7,120 nucleotides of DNA from an uncultured Collinsella sp. (GCA_959602875.1 CAUGVQ010000100.1:1-7120); one strand, 5' to 3'. Numbered from the stretch's first letter, positions 1-5,502 are shown. Numbers and translations: made by a program. The notes: generated by a model not told the origin, from the letters alone.

Positions 1-1482
1 CAGTCGATCGGCGAGCCCGGTACCCAGCTTACGATGCGTACCATTCACTCCGGCGGCGTCGCAGGCGTCGACGACATTACGCAGGGTCTGCCTACGGTTG
101 GCCGTATGTTCGACGTCGTCGGCAACGTCAACGAGAAGATCCTTGGCCGTGAGGCCGACCTCGCCCCGCACTCGGGCATGCTCTCGATCAAGCCTGAGAA
201 GAGCGAGTACGTCCTCACCATCACCGACATCGACGATGCCACCCGCATTATCGACGAGATTCGCGTCCCGGCCTCCGTGCGCTTCATGCCCGGTATCGAG
301 GACGGCTGCGAGGTCCGCGCCGGCGACCAGCTCACCAAGGGCTTCGTCAACTTCCGCAACCTCCGCAAGCTCACCGACATCGAGTCCACGATGCACACGT
401 TCGTCGAGAGCGTGAAGGACGTCTACACCTCGCAGGGCGTCGACCTGAACGACAAGCACATCGAGGTCATCGCACGTCAGATGCTGCGCCGCGTCCAGAT
501 CACCAACCCCGGTGACTCGAAGTACCTGCTCGGTCAGTACGTCGACCGCTACGAGTTCGCCGACGAGGTCGAGCGCATCGCCCGCGAGGGCAAACAGACC
601 CCGGCGGCCGAGCCCGCGATCCTGGGTACGCTCAAGGTCGCTGCGTCCATCGACTCCTGGCTCTCCTCTGCGTCGTTCATCCGCACGGCGGGCGTCCTCA
701 CCGAGGCTGCCATCGAGGGCAAGGTCGACCACCTGCTCGACCTCAAGAGCAACGTCATCGTCGGTAAGAAGATCCCCGCGGGCACCGGCCTCAAGCCGTA
801 CGCCAACGCGCAGCTCACCTACCGCACCGCCGACGGCTACCAGGTCATCGACGGCCCCACCTCGCCTGCTGCCAAGAGCCTGCCCGACTGGGCGCCCGAT
901 GCGCTCAAGGAGCTCGACGAGAAGCTGCCGCAGGAAGTTGACTGGGCCGGCTACGACGAGCTCGGCGGCGGCGACGGCTCCTTCACCCGCAACGGCCGTA
1001 CGGTCACCGCGGATGAGGCCAAGCTCTACCTCTTTGACGACCTCGGCGTGAGCCAGCGCTGGACCAACAAGTTCAGCGAGGTCGGCATCGAGACCGTGGG
1101 TGACCTCGTGGGCAAGTCCGAGGAGGACCTGCTCCGCATCGATGGCATCGGCCACAAGGCGCTCGAGGAGCTGCGCGCCGGTCTTGAGCAGCACAACCTG
1201 CTCTACATCCTCGAGAACGACAACGACAAGGCAGATGCCGAGGACCTCTCGCAGCTGCTGCAGATGGTCTTCTCGCCGGATGGCCCGGACGAGATCCTGC
1301 TCGGCACGAGCGCCCCGCGTCATCACCTCGACTCTGACGAGGAGATGATCGGCGCTCCGGCGGACGCCTCCGGATCCAGCGCTTCGTCTGACGTCATCAA
1401 CGAGGACATGGCCTCGCTCGACGCGCTCCTGAACGAGCTCGTCGACACCGATGATGCCGACGACGAGGAGACCATCGGCTAG
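1..1482 (+). CDS. rpoC: RNA polymerase beta' subunit, C-terminal part (5'-truncated)
   Basis: Catalytic beta' subunit of RNA polymerase; the frame is open from the first base, so only the C-terminal 493 residues are present. It enters at the trigger loop: QSIGEPGTQLTMRTIH corresponds to E. coli beta' 921-936, with M932, R933 and H936 equivalents at window residues 12, 13 and 16. There is no SI3-type insertion; DITQGLP follows directly. Near the family's usual end it reads VLTEAAIEGK, then LKSNVIVGKKIPAGTG (to about nt 789). Instead of stopping soon after, it continues about 230 residues: a linker, a helix-hairpin-helix domain resembling the alpha-subunit CTD (about nt 1018-1206), an acidic low-complexity stretch, and ASLDALLN (1411-1434), which resembles ASLAELLN at the E. 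coli beta' end. Normally conserved stretches differ: LPTVGRMFDVV for LPRVxxLFEAR, and SFIRTAG for SFQETTR. Identity is certain; the effect of the extension is unknown. Confidence 0.98.
   Translation, partial: QSIGEPGTQLTMRTIHSGGVAGVDDITQGLPTVGRMFDVVGNVNEKILGREADLAPHSGMLSIKPEKSEYVLTITDIDDATRIIDEIRVPASVRFMPGIEDGCEVRAGDQLTKGFVNFRNLRKLTDIESTMHTFVESVKDVYTSQGVDLNDKHIEVIARQMLRRVQITNPGDSKYLLGQYVDRYEFADEVERIAREGKQTPAAEPAILGTLKVAASIDSWLSSASFIRTAGVLTEAAIEGKVDHLLDLKSNVIVGKKIPAGTGLKPYANAQLTYRTADGYQVIDGPTSPAAKSLPDWAPDALKELDEKLPQEVDWAGYDELGGGDGSFTRNGRTVTADEAKLYLFDDLGVSQRWTNKFSEVGIETVGDLVGKSEEDLLRIDGIGHKALEELRAGLEQHNLLYILENDNDKADAEDLSQLLQMVFSPDGPDEILLGTSAPRHHLDSDEEMIGAPADASGSSASSDVINEDMASLDALLNELVDTDDADDEETIG
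1018..1206 (+). other. Alpha-CTD-like helix-hairpin-helix domain within RpoC
   Basis: About 60 residues inside the beta' extension align by eye, without gaps, to the E. coli RpoA C-terminal domain. VGIETVGDLVGKSEEDLLRI matches the RpoA stretch AGINTVEELTQKTEEDMMKV, and GIGHKALEEL matches NLGRKSLEEV. With E. coli RpoA numbering, the UP-element and DNA-contacting residues map as follows: R265 kept (nt 1057-1059), N268 kept (1066-1068), C269 to Lys (1069-1071), G296 kept (1150-1152), K298 kept (1156-1158), S299 to Ala (1159-1161), E302 kept (1168-1170). The alignment is made from memory of RpoA. The fold is a confident inference; minor-groove DNA binding is a hypothesis. The alternative is a generic HhH domain used for protein contacts. 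Confidence 0.75.
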
Positions 1483-1514
1483 GCAAGGACGCTTATCGCC
1501 ATAGTCCGCTGACG

Positions 1515-1550
1515 GCGGCCCGCTTTCCGCAAGGGGAGGCGGGCCGCTTT
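1515..1550 (+). terminator. Rho-independent terminator after rpoC
   Basis: A perfect 9-bp GC stem, GCGGCCCGC (1515-1523) with GCGGGCCGC (1539-1547), is followed by TTT. The interior can extend the helix (1524-1528 with 1533-1537, G1538 bulged) and close on a GCAA tetraloop (1529-1532). The T tract is short (TTTGGTATGTCGTT), so termination may be incomplete. The hairpin starts 33 nt after the rpoC stop and separates the rpoC transcript from the operon that follows. Confidence 0.85.
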
Positions 1551-1574
1551 GGTATGTCGTTCGTGCCACAGACG

Positions 1575-1603
1575 GCGTAGGCGCCGCGCGGGCTGGCTAT
1601 ACT
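1575..1603 (+). promoter_or_regulatory. Possible promoter for the membrane protein/LytTR operon
   Basis: TATACT at 1598-1603 is a good -10 hexamer match and lies about 50 nt upstream of the first gene, after the rpoC terminator. A TG dinucleotide (1594-1595) sits just upstream but one base off extended -10 spacing. No convincing -35 is visible at 16-18 bp. The call rests on the single hexamer and its position. Confidence 0.4.
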
Positions 1604-1654
1604 CATGGCGAACGCTCGGCCGGGCGATGCGAAGACGCTCGACAGGGAGGAGCC

Positions 1655-2341
1655 ATGAAGACCTTTACCATCGGAAAGACGCGCTCGCGGGCAACTATCG
1701 CCTTGATCTGCGCACTGACGTGTCTGGCCGCCATCACGGCGCTCACGGGGCAGTGGGCCCTTCTGGGCAACGACGCGGTGGCGCTCGCCCCTCTTCCACC
1801 TGTTGCCCGCTGCGCCTTGAGCGTGCTTCTGGCGCTGCTCCTTGGAATGCTCGTGCTATCGGTGGTGATTACCTCAGCTCGCTATTGGCAGCTCACCGAA
1901 GACGAGATCCGTTGCCGCTCGCTGGGCGTGACCTCGGACTGGCCGCGCTATGCCTGGGACGTGCTGCGCGGGCGGAATCCCGAGGTGGACATCCGCATCG
2001 CCACGGCGGCGGTCACGGGCGTGCGCCTCAGTTGGAGCCGGCAGATCGTTACCACGCCGTGGACGCGTGGGATCCCGACGCCGATGTATCCCATCACTGT
2101 GGAGATGACGCTGGCGGGCGGGGGCAGCGTCGACTTCTACCATCTCGACTACGACGTGGTGACGCTCGGGCGGGCGCTGCGCTACCTCATCGATGAGCGG
2201 GGCGTTGCGCTTGAGGATCCTGACCATCTGCTCTCCCAGATGGGGGAGGACGCGCTGTGCGCAGAGCGCATCTACACCTACCTCGAGGGGCTCGACCGAG
2301 AGGGTCGCAAGCGCGACGGCGACCGAGCCAAGGGGCGGTGA
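1655..2341 (+). CDS. Two-helix membrane protein with probable PH-like domain
   Basis: A 228-residue protein I do not recognise by name. It starts at ATG 1655 behind a strong ribosome binding site (AGGGAGGA, 1644-1651). Basic residues at the N-terminus (K2, K8, R10, R12) precede a hydrophobic helix at about 13-32. A short, mainly uncharged loop follows, then a second long helix at about 51-73, so both ends are probably cytosolic. From about 75, the pattern YWQLTEDEIRCRSLG, then a Trp-containing strand and repeated beta-strand-like segments (TGVRLSW, PITVEMTLAGGGSVDFYHL), looks like a bacterial PH-like domain. A charged, helical C-terminal tail (about 185-228) ends the protein. Its stop is 5 nt before the LytTR gene, so the two are almost certainly co-transcribed. 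The likely role, by analogy with LytTR regulatory systems, is to sense a membrane state and restrain the LytTR partner. That role is inferred; the topology is well supported. Confidence 0.85.
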   Translation: MKTFTIGKTRSRATIALICALTCLAAITALTGQWALLGNDAVALAPLPPVARCALSVLLALLLGMLVLSVVITSARYWQLTEDEIRCRSLGVTSDWPRYAWDVLRGRNPEVDIRIATAAVTGVRLSWSRQIVTTPWTRGIPTPMYPITVEMTLAGGGSVDFYHLDYDVVTLGRALRYLIDERGVALEDPDHLLSQMGEDALCAERIYTYLEGLDREGRKRDGDRAKGR

Positions 2342-2346
2342 GTGCC

Positions 2347-2655
2347 ATGGCAAGCGCGCACCTGACGCTGCAAAGCGGAAACGCCCTTGTGCGCATCCCG
2401 CTCGAGAGCATTCTCTACCTGGAGTCTCGCCGGCACTATCTGATGGTCTACGCCCGCTGCGGAACGTTTCGGATACGAGGCAAGATCTCGGAATATGCCG
2501 AGCGCCTGCGCGGGGCAGGGTTCGTGCAGATTCACCGTTGCTACGTGGTGAACCGCGCCAAAGTGGCCGCAGTGCGCCACGCCGAGGTCGAGCTCGCGGA
2601 CGGCACCCGCGTGCCGATAGGCCGTCGCTACCGCGCGAGCCTCTCATCGAGGTAG
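2347..2655 (+). CDS. Stand-alone LytTR-family DNA-binding protein
   Basis: A 102-residue protein that is almost entirely one LytTR domain, the DNA-binding fold of AgrA, VirR and LytR-type regulators. Diagnostic blocks occur in order: SILYLESRRHYLMVY (22-35), FRIRGKISEYAERL (41-54), GFVQIHRCYVVN (58-69), then VELADGTRVPIGRRYRASL (81-99). The FxxIHRxxxVN and PIGRRY segments are the most typical. There is no response-regulator receiver domain, so it is not a classical two-component output protein. The start is ATG 2347, with AAGGGG at 2330-2335 inside the end of the preceding gene as a distant Shine-Dalgarno; an ATG-less upstream extension in frame overlaps that gene and would add non-LytTR sequence. 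Translation is probably coupled to the membrane protein 5 nt upstream. Likely a transcription factor acting on direct repeats; its targets are unknown, but candidate sites lie just downstream (2743-2764). Confidence 0.93.
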   Translation: MASAHLTLQSGNALVRIPLESILYLESRRHYLMVYARCGTFRIRGKISEYAERLRGAGFVQIHRCYVVNRAKVAAVRHAEVELADGTRVPIGRRYRASLSSR

Positions 2656-2742
2656 GTCGCGCGACGGGCATGGAGGTTGCGTGGCGAGTCGCTCCAAGTA
2701 AAGTTTCAACCAGCAAACTTAAACCGCTTCAACGAATATCTA

Positions 2743-2764
2743 ACCAGTTTCTGACCAGTTCTTG
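2743..2764 (+). promoter_or_regulatory. Tandem CCAGTT direct repeat, candidate LytTR binding site
   Basis: Two adjacent 11-bp units, ACCAGTTTCTG (2743-2753) and ACCAGTTCTTG (2754-2764), match at 9 of 11 positions, one helical turn apart. A weaker ACCGCTT at 2723-2729 lies 20 bp upstream of the first. LytTR proteins bind direct repeats with a GTT core, and the VirR box of Clostridium perfringens has the form CCAGTTnTnCAC; the second unit runs CCAGTTCTTGCAC, one base longer. The repeat sits 88 bp downstream of the LytTR gene and upstream of the nuclease-like gene. The repeat is directly visible; binding is inferred. Confidence 0.45.
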
Positions 2765-2826
2765 CACGAATCTAAGGGGAATCTAACCGGGCGGTTAGAT
2801 TCGTGACAGCTTTTGGCAAGAACGGG
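2755..2826. repeat. Nested inverted repeat with two alternative hairpins
   Basis: Outer arms GTTCTTG (2758-2764) and CAAGAAC (2817-2823) are complementary, with CC/GG (2755-2756, 2825-2826) beyond one mismatch. Inside, CACGAATCTAA (2765-2775) pairs perfectly with TTAGATTCGTG (2795-2805). The same right arm can instead pair with a nearer copy: GAATCTAACC (2779-2788) with GGTTAGATTC (2793-2802), a 10-bp stem with a GGGC loop. The two hairpins exclude each other. A TTTT run (2811-2814) lies 9 nt beyond the short stem, too far for an efficient intrinsic terminator. It may end the LytTR transcript, act as an operator, or be a remnant of a palindromic repeat element. Confidence 0.7.
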
Positions 2827-2881
2827 ACCAGAAAAATGAGATTGTCGTCACCTGCACTCGATCGTGCGCGAACATAAGGGC

Positions 2882-3929
2882 ATGAGTATCGTCCTGTCAC
2901 ATAGCGCCGTTCGTCTGCTGTACCGCGCGCCCGCGCGGCCCCGTTACCTGCCGAAGCTTCCTGAGGTGTCGAGTCCCCTCAAAACGGGCGCTCCACAGGC
3001 GGATGAGGTTGCCCGCGCGCGGGCGCTCCTCATCTCATACGGCATCCCGGCATCGAAGCTCGAAACACTCGAGTTGCTGGTATCTGAGCCCAAAGAGCGC
3101 CGACGCATGCGAGGCATCAAATGCCGCGTTTGCAGGCACGAGCTGCCCGCGCATGCGTTGGTGTGGCTCGATGCGGGGATCTTCGCCGTCGATCCGCGCT
3201 TCTGTGCGCTCCTTGCGGGGCGGGACCTTGACTACCTTGAGCTGGTGGAATACTACTACGAGCTCTGCGGGGGCTATGAGCTGCCGATTAAGGAGGGGGG
3301 AGTCTTACCGGGAGGCCGCGCCGCTCACCAGCTGCCGTGAGCTCGAGACGTTCTTTCGCTCCATGCGGGGTATGCACGGTGTCCCCCAGGCACTGCGTGC
3401 GGTGCGCTACGCTCGCGATGGCTCGCGCAGCCCTATGGAGACGGCATCAACCATGACACTCGTGCTACCGAGGCGAGACGGAGGACTCGGCATCCACAGG
3501 GTGACCATGAACCACTCCATCGCGATTACGGGGACCACGCGTCGCATGACCCGTCGGCGGGAGTTCTTTGCCGACGCGTATATCGCCCCCGCCCGGCTGC
3601 TCATCGAGTACATGGGCATGCGCCATGAGGAAGAGGGGCGCCAGGCGGACGACAGCGAACGCGACAACGCCCTCGACACCATGGGCTACCACGTGGTGCG
3701 CATCTGGCGCTGGGCGTTCTTCGATACGATGAGGTATCGGCGCATTCTCGCGAAGATCCGCGCGGAGGTCGGGTTGCGGGCAACGCGATTCCCGGCTGAT
3801 TTCGATGACCGGCAGGAAGCGCTGTGCAGGTTCGTCCTAAGACACTGGCTGTATGGGAGTCGTGGGCCCGGCAAATTGGCTGCGGGGGCAGGCTCGGCTA
3901 GATGCAGAGGGATGAACATGAGCGGTTGA
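2882..3929 (+). pseudogene. DUF559/Vsr-like nuclease-family protein, frameshifted
   Basis: Two overlapping frames make one protein. The first (ATG 2882, in-frame GTG at 2864 possible) gives SIVLSHSAVRLLY, a CRVC motif, and FCALLAGRDLDYLELVEYYYELCGGYELP; it then runs out of family sequence and stops at 3340. The rest continues in the next frame from about 3300: ESYREAAP, SPMETA (3429-3446), then a Vsr/DUF559-type segment with FFADAYI (D231), LLIEYMGMRHE (E242, H248) and NALDTMGYHVVRI. Removing one G from the G6 tract at 3295-3300 joins them into 348 residues. N-terminal VLSH, central ELCG and SPMETA recall a family common in Coriobacteriia; that is from memory. EYMG replaces the usual EYDG/EYDS, so a metal-binding acidic residue may be lost. 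AAGGG at 2876-2880 is too close to the ATG to be a good ribosome binding site. A sequencing error or a reversible slippage could explain the shift. Confidence 0.75.
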
Positions 3930-3960
3930 GGGTGCGGGGACATCAGACGACCCAACCTCA

Positions 3961-4121
3961 CTGTGCAAAAATCGCGGTAATGAACCCGAATTCGCGCATT
4001 TCGAGGGTTTGTGTCAGCGAAGGTTCACAAGCGAAAGAAATGTACGGTAGCTGACCAGCGGTTTCTCTAAGGGTGCATTTGCGGGTTCACTGCCGGGTTC
4101 ATTGCACGCGGTTTTGCACAG
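3961..4121. mobile_element. MITE-like element with 28-bp imperfect terminal inverted repeats
   Basis: The left end (3961-3988) and the reverse complement of the right end (4094-4121) share the outermost CTGTGCAAAA (10 of 10) and the inner AATGAACCCG (10 of 10), with a partly matching 8-bp middle containing CGCG. Inside are a 12-bp tandem repeat, CGGGTTCACTGC (4082-4093) and CGGGTTCATTGC (4094-4105), and a small inverted repeat GTCAGC (4013-4018)/GCTGAC (4050-4055). No coding sequence is credible within 161 bp and no clear target-site duplication is visible. A non-autonomous insertion element or a chromosomal palindromic repeat fits; no transposase is present to identify a parent. Confidence 0.6.
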
Positions 4122-4230
4122 CAGGAGGGCAGGCGGTGGGGGAGTGGAGTTGGTGCGGGTGGCCGCAGCTGGTGGGAAGCAAGGTTTTACGAGGATGGAC
4201 GCAGATGGTGGGGAGGAAGATAGGGTGAAG
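4122..4230. repeat. Degenerate 36-bp tandem repeat, about three units
   Basis: A 19-bp core recurs every 36 bp: GGTGGCCGCAGCTGGTGGG (4158-4176) and GATGGACGCAGATGGTGGG (4194-4212) match at 16 of 19 positions, and a more diverged copy at 4122-4140 matches at 11 of 19. Because 36 is a multiple of 3, the − strand shows a 12-residue peptide periodicity (PTICVHPRK then PTSCGHPHQ), but no start or ribosome binding site supports a gene. The array begins exactly where the inverted-repeat element ends and is followed by another TTTTGCAC (4231-4238), the motif found at both ends of that element. Confidence 0.6.
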
Positions 4231-4238
4231 TTTTGCAC

Positions 4239-4427
4239 TGGTAGTCACAGGGAGAAATCGCTGGGTGCGTCGGCTTGTCTCGACCCTCCGCCGGTCCGGT
4301 TGCCACGCTCGCCGAAAACCGGCCCGCTGCGGCCCGGTCCCGCCGAGCGCTTCCGCCCCACCCCCGCCGCATGTGGAGATTTCGCGCAATCGAGCCAGAA
4401 TCAGGATACGCCCGGAGCCGTGGTCTG
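4239..4427. other. Non-coding GC-rich stretch upstream of the str promoter
   Basis: No credible gene. Short open frames here have GC-skewed, low-complexity translations and no ribosome binding sites. The one structure seen is a 21-nt near-palindrome at 4318-4338 (ACCGG arms, one C/C mismatch), with CGGCCCG repeated directly. Read on the − strand, this hairpin is followed by TTTT (complement of 4315-4318), as in an intrinsic terminator, but no − strand gene runs into it in this window. Confidence 0.5.
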
Positions 4428-4455
4428 TTGACACCGAACCTCGCGCGCGTAGAAT
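4428..4455 (+). promoter_or_regulatory. Sigma-70-type promoter of the rpsL-rpsG-fusA operon
   Basis: A perfect -35 TTGACA (4428-4433), a 16-bp spacer and TAGAAT (4450-4455, five of six consensus) form by far the best promoter in the window. Transcription should start near 4461-4463, giving a leader of about 87 nt before rpsL. The leader contains the palindromes GCCCCGGGGC (4488-4497) and GGCTAGCC (4495-4502). It means the ribosomal operon here does not depend on read-through from rpoC. Confidence 0.85.
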
Positions 4456-4548
4456 CATGCATTGCTGTTTCGTGGGTGGATGCTGACGCCCCGGGGCTAG
4501 CCGTTGCACCTTTTATTCAATAGCTGGAGTATTGAGAAGGAGTTAGCT

Positions 4549-4923
4549 TTGCCTACTATCAACCAGCTGGTCCTCAAGGGCCGCAAGTCCAAGCCCGCGA
4601 AGTCCAAGAACGCGGCGCTGCAGCACAACCCGCAGAAGCGCGGCGTGTGCACCCGCGTGTTCACCACCTCCCCCAAGAAGCCGAACTCGGCCCTGCGTAA
4701 GGTCGCTCGTGTGCGCCTCGTCAACGGCATCGAGGTCACGGCCTACATTCCGGGTGAGGGCCATAACCTTCAGGAGCACTCCATCGTCGCCATCCGCGGC
4801 GGCCGCGTGCGTGACCTCCCTGGTGTTCGCTACAAGATCATCCGCGGTGCGTACGACTGCGCTCCGGTGAACAACCGCAAGCAGTCCCGCTCCCGCTACG
4901 GCGCGAAGCGTCCGAAGAACTAA
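4549..4923 (+). CDS. rpsL: 30S ribosomal protein S12
   Basis: S12 of the decoding centre of the small subunit; first gene of the str operon. It has 124 residues, the normal length. The start is TTG 4549, fixed by MPTINQLV homology and by AGAAGGAG (4535-4542) six nt upstream; the in-frame ATG at 4502-4504 region would add unrelated residues. TSPKKPNSALRK (41-51) keeps both lysines including K43. PGEGHNLQEHSIVAIRGG (69-85) and D89, the usual beta-methylthiolation site, are kept. Position 88 is Arg (CGT, 4810-4812) where E. coli and most bacteria have Lys. K88R in S12 gives streptomycin resistance in Mycobacterium tuberculosis, so this organism may be naturally less sensitive; that is an inference. 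The C-terminus RYGAKRPKN is typical. An 84-nt spacer separates it from rpsG. Confidence 0.98.
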   Translation: MPTINQLVLKGRKSKPAKSKNAALQHNPQKRGVCTRVFTTSPKKPNSALRKVARVRLVNGIEVTAYIPGEGHNLQEHSIVAIRGGRVRDLPGVRYKIIRGAYDCAPVNNRKQSRSRYGAKRPKN

Positions 4924-4968
4924 CGCAACCGACACCAACGCTTTAGGCCGGGTTGCGCCAAAGGCGCA
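4924..4968 (+). promoter_or_regulatory. rpsL-rpsG intercistronic structured RNA, possible S7 binding site
   Basis: Right after the rpsL stop, CGCAACC (4924-4930) pairs with GGTTGCG (4951-4957). An overlapping second hairpin, TGCGCC (4954-4959) with GGCGCA (4963-4968) and an AAA loop, competes with it. In E. coli, S7 represses its own operon by binding the S12-S7 intercistronic RNA; the location here is equivalent, but primary sequence similarity to that site is not claimed. The hairpins are seen; the regulation is inferred. Confidence 0.45.
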
Positions 4969-5007
4969 TGCAAGTAGGTACACCCGGTATTACGTAAGGA
5001 GATTTTC

Positions 5008-5481
<474 letters not shown>

Positions 5482-5502
5482 TTCAGGGAAGGGTAACTAC
5501 TC

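Noticed and set aside
1874..2716. 280-residue − strand open frame across the membrane protein and LytTR genes
   Set aside because: Arg/Pro/Ala-rich shadow typical of GC-rich DNA; the + strand frames have ribosome binding sites and domain matches.
3290..3302. Programmed −1 ribosomal frameshift
   Set aside because: Joining the frames needs a +1 shift; −1 slippage leads into the third frame, and no typical +1 signal was seen.
3003..3929. A single 308-residue gene starting at ATG 3003
   Set aside because: The first 100 residues are an out-of-frame shadow of the upstream fragment; only the part after about 3300 continues the protein family.
4122..4230. CRISPR array
   Set aside because: Repeat units are degenerate and nearly contiguous with 17-bp gaps, there are no unique spacers of normal size, and no cas genes are present.
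4318..4338. Terminator for the + strand nuclease-like gene
   Set aside because: It lies nearly 400 nt downstream and is not followed by T residues on the + strand; the T run is on the − strand side, where no gene is seen.
4014..4509. Several 70-140 residue open frames on both strands in the rpoC-distal intergenic region
   Set aside because: Low-complexity translations that track the 36-bp repeat and GC-rich sequence, with no credible ribosome binding sites or family motifs.
4504..4548. Upstream start for rpsL giving a 139-residue S12
   Set aside because: The extra residues do not match S12, and the Shine-Dalgarno at 4535-4542 would fall inside the gene; TTG 4549 fits both spacing and homology.
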